Part shown: positions 33,377-41,980 of the stretch, in pieces
Layout of the letters: the number at the start of each line of letters is the position of its first letter
Position numbering within the stretch: position 1 is the first letter of the stretch
Assembly (NCBI GenBank): GCA_002412595.1
Contig: DHVJ01000038.1
Location: forward strand, 7,118-71,117
DNA: 64,000 nt
Direction: 5' to 3'
Origin: Anaerolineaceae bacterium UBA5211
GTDB taxonomy: Bacteria; Chloroflexota; Anaerolineae; Anaerolineales; Anaerolineaceae
Translations under genes and position numbers: made by a program
Notes under the pieces: generated by a model
The model's input: only the letters and a program-made list of their open reading frames with translations
What the model was told of the DNA's origin: nothing
The model's database searches: none

Positions 33377-33382
33377 AGAAAA

Positions 33383-33416
33383 ATAACGCTGGTTTTCCAG
33401 CGCTATTCATTTTTTA
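33383..33416. terminator. Bidirectional terminator between degV and the head-GIN gene
   Basis: Stem ATAACGCTGG / CCAGCGCTAT with one mismatch and a TTTT loop, then TCATTTTTT on the plus strand; an A-rich flank on the other side gives T on the minus strand. Confidence 0.85.
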
Positions 33417-33424
33417 GCTATTTA

Positions 33425-34156
33425 TTACTTGCTTCCCAAGGAATTCACTTTTCCCATGCCGCTGATATCCATATTTACGATCGGCGAGCCGTAATAATCC
33501 AGATTGCCCATACCGCTCAACTGCAAATTGAGCTTATCCGCCGCCCAGATCTCAGCACTACCGGTGCCGGAAATTTCCACATTCGCCTGGCGGCTAAACA
33601 AATCGCCGGCTTGATAGTTCCCAGTACCGGAAATTTTGACAACCTGATCTGTTACCCGGCCGGAAAGGTCCACATTGCCCATGCCGCTGATTTCCAAATT
33701 GAGCGCCTCGGCGGTCAGGTCGGCGATGCTGATATTGCCTGCTCCGCTGATATCGAGCTGGAGGTTATCGGCATTCAGAGATTGAATTTCAATATTTCCC
33801 AACCCGCTGGTCTCAACCGAGGTTAAATCCGTGACGGTGAGGTGGTAAACCACATCATCCGTCGGTTGGATGTTCACGAAATCCTGCACGCTTAATTGCA
33901 GATTTTCACCGGAAACGTCACTTTGAATGTATTCCAGCAAATTCTTATCCGTAATAATATCCAGGGATTCTTTTTCGCCCTGTTCAATAATCAGCGTACC
34001 AATACCACTGAGATTCACCGATTGAAAACCGCTAACGTGGCGGGATTCGGTTTCAATTTGACCGGATCCGCGCACTTCCGTAAACCGGACCGGCAATCCA
34101 CAACCGCTTAACAGCAGCCCAACCAACAAACAAGCGATGACACTGGTTTTTTTCAT
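33425..34156 (-). CDS. DUF2807 'head GIN' domain lipoprotein
   Basis: 243-residue exported lipoprotein with signal KKTSVIACLLVGLLLSGC (lipobox LSGC) and RBS GGAGG. The body matches DUF2807: ETESRHVSGFQSVNLSGIGTLIIEQG, then at least six SG.GN/SG.G units (SGLGN, SGAGN, SGMGN, SGTGN, SGTGS, SGMGN, SGMGK) at regular spacing, consistent with a right-handed beta-solenoid. Function is unknown; such proteins sit at the cell surface and may be structural or adhesive. It is followed upstream by a small Cys-rich membrane protein on the same strand, 20 bases away. Confidence 0.9.
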   Translation of the reverse strand: MKKTSVIACLLVGLLLSGCGLPVRFTEVRGSGQIETESRHVSGFQSVNLSGIGTLIIEQGEKESLDIITDKNLLEYIQSDVSGENLQLSVQDFVNIQPTDDVVYHLTVTDLTSVETSGLGNIEIQSLNADNLQLDISGAGNISIADLTAEALNLEISGMGNVDLSGRVTDQVVKISGTGNYQAGDLFSRQANVEISGTGSAEIWAADKLNLQLSGMGNLDYYGSPIVNMDISGMGKVNSLGSK

Positions 34157-34176
34157 TTCAGCCTCCGATAATCATT

Positions 34177-34380
34177 TTAGAAAGAAAAACGGAACCAGTC
34201 CGTCCCAAATATGATCGAAAAGAAAATCCAGATAAATATCAAAAGAAAAATTGTACCGCAACCGCAGCCCATACAGGAACCGCTGCGATAACCAAAACGC
34301 CGCTGCAGCCAATCATAAATCTTATCCAGAAAAAAAAGCTTGAACAATCCTGAAAGACAGCCCGGTTGGCGATTATTCAT
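34177..34380 (-). CDS. Small cysteine-rich single-pass membrane protein
   Basis: 67 residues, unrecognised. Amphipathic N-terminus (CLSGLFKLFFLDKIYDWLQRRFGYR), then a compact SCMGCGCG cluster directly before one hydrophobic helix (TIFLLIFIWIFFSIIFG) and a short DWFRFSF end. The clustered cysteines could bind metal or be acylated. It has its own promoter (34440-34468) and an AAAGGGA ribosome site, and probably shares a transcript with the lipoprotein gene. A real gene is favoured by promoter, RBS and clean composition. Confidence 0.68.
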   Translation of the reverse strand: MNNRQPGCLSGLFKLFFLDKIYDWLQRRFGYRSGSCMGCGCGTIFLLIFIWIFFSIIFGTDWFRFSF

Positions 34381-34439
34381 GATATAAAAATCCCTTTCAA
34401 ATTGATGGAAGTCGTGGTTCTGCTACTATATACGGGATT

Positions 34440-34468
34440 TTTATATTCAGGTTTTCTTTACATTGCAA
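34440..34468 (-). promoter_or_regulatory. Promoter of the small membrane protein / head-GIN pair
   Basis: On the minus strand TTGCAA (34468-34463), 17-base spacer, TATAAA (34445-34440). Transcript start near 34433. Confidence 0.6.
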
Positions 34469-34475
34469 ATTGGTA

Positions 34476-35144
34476 TTAATAAATAATAAGCATGAATTCG
34501 CTTTTACGGTTCTTAATCTGATCCAACACCTCGGTTACAGTTCCATGCAGGATCTTCTCACTCTCCAGGGTCAGGTCCATCGCCAGAGTAATCAACCGAT
34601 TTTTTCCAAAAGCCTGCTTGGTTTCCAGCAAGAGCTTTTCCAGCCGGTAAGGAGTATCCATAAGGATGATCGGCACATTCATTTTGACCAAAGCCCTCAA
34701 CTCAGGTACGCGCTGCTCAGTTTTACGCGGCAGAAATCCCTCAAAGTAAAATCGGTCCATGGATAAAGGGGAAACCGAGATAAGCGCCATTAAAGCTGAA
34801 GCACCAGGTACAGGCACGACTGGGACCTGAAATTCTCCTGCCAGCTTGATCAGATAGGTACCCGGATCAGCAAAGGCAGGCGTCCCGCAGTCAGAAATCA
34901 GCGCGAGCTTCTTTCCGGACAACAACAACTGAAGCAGTTCAGGCGCTTTTTCGGCTTCATTGTGCTCATTGAGCTGCAGCAATTCTTTTGAAGGAATATT
35001 GATTTTCTTTAGCAGCGTGCTGCCCTGGCGAAACTCCTCGCAGATAATCGCGTCCGACTCCCGCAGCACTTGCAGCGCGCGCAGGGTAATATCCTGATAA
35101 TTCCCAATGGGGGTCGAAACAATGTATAAACAGCCAATCTTCAT
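34476..35144 (-). CDS. rsmI: RsmI-like tetrapyrrole-methylase-fold SAM methyltransferase, short form
   Basis: 222-residue enzyme of the family that 2'-O-methylates C1402 of 16S rRNA. It has LYIVSTPIGNYQDITLRALQVLRESDAIICE, ISDCGTPAFADPG and VPVPGASALMALIS, the family's SAM-binding segments. It lacks the ~60-residue C-terminal domain of standard RsmI (~280 residues), and the usual DAGTPxISDPG is DCGTPAFADPG, so it belongs to a shortened, divergent branch. TATAAT at 35185-35180 could be its -10. The function is most likely conserved but the target site is uncertain. Confidence 0.78.
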   Translation of the reverse strand: MKIGCLYIVSTPIGNYQDITLRALQVLRESDAIICEEFRQGSTLLKKINIPSKELLQLNEHNEAEKAPELLQLLLSGKKLALISDCGTPAFADPGTYLIKLAGEFQVPVVPVPGASALMALISVSPLSMDRFYFEGFLPRKTEQRVPELRALVKMNVPIILMDTPYRLEKLLLETKQAFGKNRLITLAMDLTLESEKILHGTVTEVLDQIKNRKSEFMLIIY

Positions 35145-35298
35145 ATCTGTCCTGTTGTTTGGTTAATCCAATTCAGATTATTATAATAACGCATGCCATT
35201 TTCCAGGCAAACCTTATTTATATGCGAAAAACCTGCGATTATCGAGAATGCTCTTATTCATTTCATATAATAAAAACAGTAAAATAAGGTCATTATTA

Positions 35299-35312
35299 AA
35301 TGATATTACATT
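35299..35312. promoter_or_regulatory. Palindrome upstream of the ZIP transporter gene
   Basis: AATG-ATATTA-CATT at 35299-35312, in an AT-rich stretch 29 bases before the ZIP start and beside a TTATAA box. Could be a metal-regulator site; no match to a known box is claimed. Confidence 0.35.
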
Positions 35313-35340
35313 ATAAAGATTATTCATTAGAGAGGAAAAA

Positions 35341-36153
35341 ATGGTTGCCTTTTTCGAACAATTCACTCCAGTTATACAATCACTGATAGCGACAACCTTC
35401 ACATGGGGAGTTACTGCCCTGGGAGCAGCAGGTGTTTTTCTATCAAAGGAAATTAATCGCAAACTCATGGACGGCATGTTGGGATTTGCCGCCGGTATTA
35501 TGATCGCAGCCAGTTACTGGTCGCTGCTGGCACCTTCCATCGAGATTTCTGAATCGCTGGGTTTGCCCGCCTACCTGCCTCCAGCAGTCGGATTCTTAAT
35601 GGGCGGCTTCGTTTTATGGGGCATTGATCGGCTGCTGCCCCACTTGCACATGGGCCTGCCGATGTCATCAGCCGAGGGTATTAAAACCTCCTGGCAGCGC
35701 AGCATTCTGCTGGTGCTGGCCATTACGCTGCATAACATTCCAGAAGGCATGGCCATCGGTGTCGCTTTTGGCGCCGCCGCTGCCGGTATTCCGGGCGCAA
35801 CCGTAGCCAGCGCGGTCGCACTGGCTTTAGGTATTGGCCTGCAAAATTTTCCGGAAGGGTTGGCCATTTCCGCCCCGTTGCGCCGCGAAGGACTATCGCG
35901 CGGAAAAAGTTTCTGGTACGGACAGCTTTCAGCCGTTGTGGAACCCATCGGTGCCCTGATCGGTGCAGCCGCAGTCATTTCCATGCGCCAACTGCTGCCG
36001 TATGCCTTGGCTTTCGCGGCCGGCGCCATGATCTACGTGGTCATTGAAGAATTGATCCCGGAAGCAGAACAGGGACAGAATACGGATATTGCCACCGGGG
36101 GTGCCATGATTGGATTCACAATTATGATGGTATTGGATGTCGCGCTTGGATAA
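35341..36153 (+). CDS. ZIP-family divalent metal transporter
   Basis: 270-residue membrane transporter with eight predicted helices. The metal-binding helix motifs are HNIPEGMAIGVAFG (TM4) and LQNFPEGLAISAPLRREG (TM5), as in ZupT/GufA-type ZIP proteins that import Zn2+, Fe2+ or Mn2+. RBS GAGAGGA before the ATG. It lies 12 bases upstream of the murJ-like gene and may be cotranscribed. GufA-type proteins have a long loop between helices 3 and 4, seen here as LPHLHMGLPMSSAEGIKTSW. Confidence 0.92.
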   Translation: MVAFFEQFTPVIQSLIATTFTWGVTALGAAGVFLSKEINRKLMDGMLGFAAGIMIAASYWSLLAPSIEISESLGLPAYLPPAVGFLMGGFVLWGIDRLLPHLHMGLPMSSAEGIKTSWQRSILLVLAITLHNIPEGMAIGVAFGAAAAGIPGATVASAVALALGIGLQNFPEGLAISAPLRREGLSRGKSFWYGQLSAVVEPIGALIGAAAVISMRQLLPYALAFAAGAMIYVVIEELIPEAEQGQNTDIATGGAMIGFTIMMVLDVALG

Positions 36154-36165
36154 AGTAAACCCTTT

Positions 36166-37758
36166 ATGAGCAAACTGACCAAATTATCCAAAGCGGCCAT
36201 TCTGGTTTCGGTCAGCTTTGGCATCAACAAAGTATTAGCCATCCTGCGCCAACTCATCATCGCGCGCCAATTCGGCCTTTCATCTGAGCTGGATGTTTTC
36301 AACGTGGCTAACAATGTGCCGGATATGCTTTATTCGCTGATATCCGGCGGCGCCCTGGCTGTGGCCATCATTCCGGTGTTGACAGAAGTGATTTCCAAGG
36401 AAAACCGCGATGCAGCCTGGAAGGTTTTCAGTCAGGTAGCCAATTTTGCTTTTCTGATCACCGCCCTGCTTTCTATTTTAGTCGCCGTTTTTGCCTGGCC
36501 GCTGGTGCAGCATCCATTAGGCATCTCGCCCGGATTCACGCTGGAACAGCAAAGCCTGGTGGTGCGCCTGATGCGCCTGAATTTGATCGGCACGCTGATA
36601 TTCTCCATGGCCGGTCTGCTGATTGCCGGTTTACAGGCCAACCAACACTTCTTGCTGCCGGCGCTGGGACCAATCCTATATAACATTGGCCAGATCTACG
36701 GGGCAGTAGTCCTGGCGCCTGAACAGGGCTACCAGTTGGGTTCGTTAAAATTGCCCGCATATGGATTGGGTGTGAACGGTTTGGTGTACGGCGTTCTGAT
36801 CGGTTCTGTTCTGTATTTCCTGATTCTCATTCCCGGCTTGGTCAAATACCACTTTAAATGGTCTCCGCGTATCAACCTGCACGACCCCTACGTGCAAAAG
36901 ATCCTTGCCATGCTGGGGCCACGGGTGGGCGGCATGCTGCTTTACCAGCTCACCTTCATCGCACGCGATAACATCGCCTCACGCCTGCCGCTGGGATCGG
37001 TTTCAGCGCTGACGTACGGCTGGATGATCCTGCAGGTTCCGGAAACACTGATTGGTACTGCCATCGGGACTGCCCTGCTGCCCACTATCTCAGAGCAGTA
37101 CGCCAAAGGTGAAATTGAACAATTCCGCCACACCATCGCACGCATCAAGCAAGTCTTGATCGCACTGGCTGTACCTTCGGCAGTGCTTCTGGCGGCTGTG
37201 CTGGGGCCGTTCCTGAGTTTCGCTTTCGGGTTTGACGCCGAAAGTACCCAACTGCTGCTGTGGGTCTCGCGGGCTTTCCTGGCCGGGTTGTTGAGCCATT
37301 GTCTGTTGGAACTGGGCGCACGCATCTATTTTGCCCGTCAAAACGCCGTCATCCCGCTGATCGGGTCAGCTATCAATTTGGTGGTATATATCCTGTTCGG
37401 CGCCCTGCTGACCAATCCAATGGGAGCAACCGGCATCGCCCTGGCAGACGCGGCCGCATTTACCGCGCAATCGGGCTTTCTTTTCCTGACTTTCGGCGTC
37501 ATAACTTTAAAGGAAAAGCAAATCCAGCCCAGCTTCAAGCATCTATGGCAGATTGGCGCCGGTCAACCGGATACCCGCGACACATTCCTGCGTGCTTTGT
37601 TGGGCAGCGTGGTCGGTGGGCTGGTCATCCTTTTAATGTTGAATACCTTGAACGCAATCCTGCCCAGTTTGGTGGTTGGCCTGTTGGCTGCTTTGGCCGG
37701 CATGACAATCGCACTGCTTTTTGTCAAAAAAGAATTGAAAATTCTAGTCAGCCTATAG
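36166..37758 (+). CDS. murJ: MurJ-like lipid II flippase
   Basis: 530-residue, 14-helix MOP-superfamily protein that moves lipid-linked cell-wall precursor across the membrane. It has the family start AAILVSVSFGINKVLAILRQLIIARQFGLSSELDVFNVANNVPDMLYSLISGGAL and a repeated second half (GGMLLYQLTFIARDNIASRL). Its ribosome site is weak. The next gene encodes a membrane TPR-like protein with paired phospho-motif-like repeats, which is notable because MurJ homologues in Actinobacteria interact with FHA proteins. Confidence 0.9.
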   Translation: MSKLTKLSKAAILVSVSFGINKVLAILRQLIIARQFGLSSELDVFNVANNVPDMLYSLISGGALAVAIIPVLTEVISKENRDAAWKVFSQVANFAFLITALLSILVAVFAWPLVQHPLGISPGFTLEQQSLVVRLMRLNLIGTLIFSMAGLLIAGLQANQHFLLPALGPILYNIGQIYGAVVLAPEQGYQLGSLKLPAYGLGVNGLVYGVLIGSVLYFLILIPGLVKYHFKWSPRINLHDPYVQKILAMLGPRVGGMLLYQLTFIARDNIASRLPLGSVSALTYGWMILQVPETLIGTAIGTALLPTISEQYAKGEIEQFRHTIARIKQVLIALAVPSAVLLAAVLGPFLSFAFGFDAESTQLLLWVSRAFLAGLLSHCLLELGARIYFARQNAVIPLIGSAINLVVYILFGALLTNPMGATGIALADAAAFTAQSGFLFLTFGVITLKEKQIQPSFKHLWQIGAGQPDTRDTFLRALLGSVVGGLVILLMLNTLNAILPSLVVGLLAALAGMTIALLFVKKELKILVSL

Positions 37759-37792
37759 GCAGATCTAAATAAAATGAAACCTTATAAGCGAA

Positions 37793-37819
37793 TTGATAAA
37801 AACAATAAAAAGGTATAAT
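37793..37819 (+). promoter_or_regulatory. Promoter giving a nearly leaderless transcript
   Basis: TTGATA (37793-37798), 15-base spacer, perfect TATAAT (37814-37819). The predicted start (~37826) coincides with the ATG at 37827, and there is no Shine-Dalgarno at normal spacing. Confidence 0.5.
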
Positions 37820-37826
37820 TGCAGCT

Positions 37827-38966
37827 ATGTCCGCAAACAAAAAAGAAGACACTCAAAAAATCAAGACCTCTTCAGCCGCGAACAAACCCGGCAGTGACAC
37901 CCAGCAAATCAAAACCTCGGGAGAGAAAATCCTGCAGGTTAAAAAACCCAAGCTGTGGCGTGTGATCGTATTCGGTATTTTATCCGTTATCCTCCTTGCT
38001 GTGCTTGGCGGTGGATTGGGTTACAAAAGCGGTATTAACGACCGCTTAAATAAACAAAACGAGCAAATGCTCAGTGAAGCCGCTCTGCAATACCAATACG
38101 GCGTCCAGCAATTGAATAATGGAAATTACCAACTGGCCCGCACCCATTTTGAATATGTATTGCAGGTATATCCCGATTTCCCTGGTCTTACCGAGAAATA
38201 CACGGAAGTCATGGTGAAAATCGCGCAATCCAACGAGCCCACGGCCACACCGGCAGCCACAGCCACGCCCGATAACCGCGATGTGGAAACCCTGTTCGCT
38301 CAGGCTTCTCAGGAAGTCCAAAGCCAGCAGTGGGAAGCAGCCGTAAATAGTTTGGAAGCCCTGCGCAACGCCGATTACACTTACCGCACCATGGAAGTGG
38401 ATGGCATGTATTACATTGCCCTGCGCTATCGCGCGGTCCAGATGATCCTCAATGATGGCAATCTGGAAGAGGGTTTGTATTACTTCTCCGTTCTGGAGAA
38501 ATATGCCCCGCTGGATAAGGATGCGGTTAATTACTCCAATGTTGCGCGTTTATACCTGACCGGCGCCAGCTATTGGGACCTGGACTGGCAGCAAGTGGTC
38601 AATTACTTCTCGCAGTTGGTGGCTTCCATGCCCGGTCTGTACGACGGCACTATGACCGCTTCCGAGCGTTATTATTACGCCCTGATCTACTACGGCGACA
38701 AGCTGATGGACGACAGCGACGAATGCGGCGCGGAAGACCAATACAGCCTGGCATTAGCTATGACTGTGACAGACGATCTACAGTCCAAGTACAACAAAGC
38801 CTACCGCATCTGCCACCCGCCCACCAAGACGCCTACCGAGGAAGAAGAAATCACGGTTGAGGAAACCGAGGAGCCAGATGTCGATCCTGAACCAGAAGTA
38901 CCTGTGGAAACTCCCGCATCAGATACGTCCGGAAGCAGCACAGATTCCGGCGATACAACCGGATAA
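37827..38966 (+). CDS. Membrane-anchored TPR-like protein with acidic tail
   Basis: 379 residues, no named family. The cytosolic N-tail carries two copies of DTQ[KQ]IKTS (residues 8-15 and 24-31), then one helix (VIVFGILSVILLAVLGGGLGY, ~46-66). The external region has helical repeat-like segments (LQYQYGVQQLNNGNYQLARTHFEYVLQVYPDFP is a clear TPR; YYFSVLEKYAPLDKDAVNY another). A Thr/Pro/Ala stretch (TATPAATATPDN) and a Glu/Thr/Pro/Ser-rich tail complete it. A role in envelope assembly is suggested by TPRs outside the membrane and by murJ next door, but not shown. Confidence 0.72.
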   Translation: MSANKKEDTQKIKTSSAANKPGSDTQQIKTSGEKILQVKKPKLWRVIVFGILSVILLAVLGGGLGYKSGINDRLNKQNEQMLSEAALQYQYGVQQLNNGNYQLARTHFEYVLQVYPDFPGLTEKYTEVMVKIAQSNEPTATPAATATPDNRDVETLFAQASQEVQSQQWEAAVNSLEALRNADYTYRTMEVDGMYYIALRYRAVQMILNDGNLEEGLYYFSVLEKYAPLDKDAVNYSNVARLYLTGASYWDLDWQQVVNYFSQLVASMPGLYDGTMTASERYYYALIYYGDKLMDDSDECGAEDQYSLALAMTVTDDLQSKYNKAYRICHPPTKTPTEEEEITVEETEEPDVDPEPEVPVETPASDTSGSSTDSGDTTG

Positions 38967-38981
38967 ATAGTTGTCAAGAAA

Positions 38982-39024
38982 AAAAAGAGCGACCCTTCGA
39001 AATAATTCAGGGATCGCTCTTTTT
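38982..39024. terminator. Bidirectional terminator between the TPR-like gene and rimO
   Basis: AAAAAGAGCGACCC / GGGATCGCTCTTTTT: stem with one mismatch, loop ~14 bases, T run on both strands. Serves both convergent genes. Confidence 0.9.
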
Positions 39025-39025
39025 A

Positions 39026-40375
39026 TTAAACTCGATGAGCGATCAGATCATGGGTCAGCGCACTGCTTACCTGTACACGGACAAGGTCACCTTCGGCAAG
39101 CACCTCATCCAACAGCACCAACCCGTCAATCTCCGGCGCGTCGCGGAAGGAACGCCCGACCGATATGCCGTCTCCAATGCCCTCAATGAGCACATCCATC
39201 TCGCGGCCCACCCATTCTTCATTACGGCTGCGGGATATTTCTTCCTGCAGCGCGGCCAGGCGCTGAATGCGCTCTTCCTTGACCTCCGGCGAAACGCTAT
39301 CTTCCAGTAAAAACGCGGGGGTGTCCGCTTCGTGATAATAAGGGAAAATGCCCACGTGGTCAAAGCGCATTTCCGCCGTGAAATCCAACAATTCCTGGAA
39401 CTCGGCTTCGGTTTCGCCCGGAAAACCCACGATGAAGGTAGTGCGCAGTGCCACATCAGGGATGGCTTGACGGAATTTCCCGATGGTATCGCGCACCCAG
39501 CCCATATCGGACAGGCGCCGCATACGCTTGAGCACGGCCGGATGGGCATGCTGCAGTGGCATATCCAGATATGGCAAAATATTATTATCAGCAGCCATTA
39601 ATTCAATCAACGGCTGCGCATGCATGCCTGGAAAGGTGTACATCACCCGTACCCAGGGAATGTGCGGCACCGAACCGGATAATTCGCGCAGCAGCACTGC
39701 CAGGCCGTCTTTCAAACCTAAATCGCGCCCATAAGCCGTAGTGTCCTGAGCAATCAGGATCAATTCCTTCGCGCCAGCATCCGCCAGTGCCTGGGCATCC
39801 GCCAGGATTTCAGGGATCGGCCGGCTGAACATGGGGCCTTTGATCAGCGGGATAGCGCAAAACGCGCAGCTGCGGTCGCAGCCATCCGCGATCTTGAGAT
39901 AGGCACTGCTGCCCTGCAGCGCGGCGCGCACAATGGGCTGGTCGCTTTCGACGATCTTTTCAGTCGGCGGGAAATAAAAATAGGGAGATTCACCCGGTTG
40001 GCGCAGTTTTTCCACCACCGAGACGATATCAGCCCAGCGGCGTGTTCCCAGTACCGCATCCAGGCCATCCACCTGGGCAGCCAACTGCTGCTTTTCCCGT
40101 TCCCCCAGGCAGCCGGCCGCTATCAGAAATTGGCCCGGCCGCTTTTCGCGGGCAAAGTCCCGCAGCACTTGCAGCGATTCTTCACGGGCAGGTTGGATAA
40201 ACCCGCAGGTGTTGACAATGATCAAATCGGAATCCAGCGCTTTTGAATGCTCTTCATAGCCGGCCATATCCAGCAATTCAGCCATGGAACGTGAATCTAC
40301 ACTATTCTTGGCACAGCCCAGGGATTCGATATAAAAGGTCTTTATAATTCGTTTTGAGGTTGACATGTTTTCCAT
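39026..40375 (-). CDS. rimO: Ribosomal protein S12 methylthiotransferase RimO
   Basis: 449-residue radical SAM enzyme that methylthiolates an aspartate of ribosomal protein S12. The N-terminal MTTase domain (FYIESLGCAKNSVDSRSMAELL, later NTCGFIQPAREESLQ) holds three cysteines for one 4Fe-4S cluster. The radical SAM motif CDRSCAFCAIP gives the second. The C-terminal TRAM domain is MDVLIEGIGDGISVGRSFRDAPEIDGLV. The MiaB-like alternative is less likely because of the SLGCAKN and DAPEIDG motifs. The start at 40375 has AAGGA upstream; the frame to 40486 has no support. Confidence 0.94.
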   Translation of the reverse strand: MENMSTSKRIIKTFYIESLGCAKNSVDSRSMAELLDMAGYEEHSKALDSDLIIVNTCGFIQPAREESLQVLRDFAREKRPGQFLIAAGCLGEREKQQLAAQVDGLDAVLGTRRWADIVSVVEKLRQPGESPYFYFPPTEKIVESDQPIVRAALQGSSAYLKIADGCDRSCAFCAIPLIKGPMFSRPIPEILADAQALADAGAKELILIAQDTTAYGRDLGLKDGLAVLLRELSGSVPHIPWVRVMYTFPGMHAQPLIELMAADNNILPYLDMPLQHAHPAVLKRMRRLSDMGWVRDTIGKFRQAIPDVALRTTFIVGFPGETEAEFQELLDFTAEMRFDHVGIFPYYHEADTPAFLLEDSVSPEVKEERIQRLAALQEEISRSRNEEWVGREMDVLIEGIGDGISVGRSFRDAPEIDGLVLLDEVLAEGDLVRVQVSSALTHDLIAHRV

Positions 40376-40489
40376 TCTATCATCCTTGCGCAGACTATCA
40401 TTGATGCAGCCGCTTAAAATCATTTTATACAAGCAACGCTCATAGTTAAAGGAAGTTAAGCTATAATTCCAAATCAGGAGAGACAAAAT

Positions 40490-41812
40490 ATGAGCAATAT
40501 TTGCGTCATTGGAACAGGTTATGTCGGGCTGGTCACAGGCGTCTGTTTTGCTGACTTAGGCAATCAGGTCTTCTGCCTGGATATCAATAAAGACCGCATC
40601 GACAAGCTGAATCAAGGCATTATGCCAATTTATGAACCCGGTTTGGAAGAAATCGTTGAACGGAATATCAAGAGTAAAAGACTTTTCTTCACAACCGATT
40701 ACAAAACTGCGCTGGCAGAGGCCGAATTTGCCTTCATCGCAGTTGGAACCCCCTCCGGTGTGGATGGTGAAGCGGATCTACAATACGTACATAACGCGGC
40801 CGAGATGATCGCCAAGGTCGTGGATCACCCGCTGGTTGTGGTCAACAAATCCACCGTGCCGGTCGGCACAGGAGACTGGGTGGCGGATATTATTTCGCAA
40901 AACAGTGACTCCAAGGATCTGGATTTCTCAGTGGTCAGCAACCCTGAATTTTTGCGGGAAGGCAGCGCCATCAGTGATTTCACCAACCCAGACCGGGTTG
41001 TATTGGGCTCACTGGACCGTGAAGCCGCCGAAAAAGTGGCCCGCTTGTACGACGCGCTGCGTGCACCCATCCTGATCACGGATTTGCGCACCGCTGAAAT
41101 GATCAAATACGCTTCCAACGCATTTCTGGCCACCCGCATCTCATTCATCAACGAAATTGCCAATATTTGCGACGAGCTGGGCGCGGATGTACGCGAAGTA
41201 GCCAAAGGCATGGGATTGGACAAACGCATCGGGCACAGTTTTCTGGATGCCGGTTTGGGTTGGGGCGGCAGCTGCTTCCCCAAAGACGTCAAAGCACTGG
41301 CCCATATGGCTGTGCTGCATAACACCCAGCCGCAACTGCTGCAGGCTGTCATGGATATCAACCGCAATCAACGCCGGCGCGTGGTTTACCGCCTGCGCAA
41401 GGTGCTGGGCGGGTCGCTTAACGGCAAAGTTATCGGCGTTTTGGGGTTGTCCTTCAAGCCCAACACCGATGATATGCGCGAAGCTCCCGGCACTGAAATC
41501 ATCCATCTGCTGCTGAATGAAGGCGCTTCTGTCAGGGCATATGACCCGCAGGCTATGGAAAATGCCGCTAAGGAACTGCCCAAGATACAGTTATGCGATG
41601 ATCCTTACCAGACTGCTGAAGGTGCCGACGCGTTAGTTCTGGCAACTGAATGGAACGAATTCAAGCAGCTCGATTTTGATAAAATTTACAAACTGCTGCG
41701 CACACCGGTCCTAGTGGACGGACGAAATTTATGGGACAGTCAAGCCCTGCGCGACCGTGGTTTCACTTATTTCGGCATCGGCCAGGGCAACCATGTCGGC
41801 CAGGTGGATTAA
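40490..41812 (+). CDS. ugd: UDP-glucose 6-dehydrogenase
   Basis: 440-residue cytosolic enzyme that oxidises UDP-glucose to UDP-glucuronate with two NAD+, feeding surface polysaccharides. NAD-binding VIGTGYVGLVTGVCFADLG, VVNKSTVPVGTGD, NPEFLREGSAISDF, catalytic Cys262 in GGSCFPKDVKAL, and C-terminal GLSFKPNTDDMREAPG. RBS AGGAGA, with TATAAT at 40462-40467. It has its own terminator. A UDP-mannose/GlcNAc dehydrogenase is possible, but the TuaD-like motifs favour glucose. Confidence 0.93.
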   Translation: MSNICVIGTGYVGLVTGVCFADLGNQVFCLDINKDRIDKLNQGIMPIYEPGLEEIVERNIKSKRLFFTTDYKTALAEAEFAFIAVGTPSGVDGEADLQYVHNAAEMIAKVVDHPLVVVNKSTVPVGTGDWVADIISQNSDSKDLDFSVVSNPEFLREGSAISDFTNPDRVVLGSLDREAAEKVARLYDALRAPILITDLRTAEMIKYASNAFLATRISFINEIANICDELGADVREVAKGMGLDKRIGHSFLDAGLGWGGSCFPKDVKALAHMAVLHNTQPQLLQAVMDINRNQRRRVVYRLRKVLGGSLNGKVIGVLGLSFKPNTDDMREAPGTEIIHLLLNEGASVRAYDPQAMENAAKELPKIQLCDDPYQTAEGADALVLATEWNEFKQLDFDKIYKLLRTPVLVDGRNLWDSQALRDRGFTYFGIGQGNHVGQVD

Positions 41813-41833
41813 TTTCTGAGAAAATAAATTCAT

Positions 41834-41864
41834 GAGAGCAAATGAATACATTTGCTCTCTTTTT
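41834..41864 (+). terminator. Terminator after the UDP-glucose dehydrogenase gene
   Basis: Perfect 11-bp stem GAGAGCAAATG / CATTTGCTCTC, 4-base loop, TTTTT. Confidence 0.94.
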
Positions 41865-41980
41865 ATTAATAAAATTTATGGTTTTTTCAAAAAATATTTC
41901 CTCGAATTGCTGCACAACGAAAATAATATGGGTAGTGTTAAAATACTCACATTCAAAAATAATTTAAAAAGGAAATCATT

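Noticed and set aside
33440..33830. Repeat array resembling a CRISPR or tandem repeat
   Set aside because: The regular similarity comes from SG.G codons of the head-GIN gene; units differ in length and there are no spacers.
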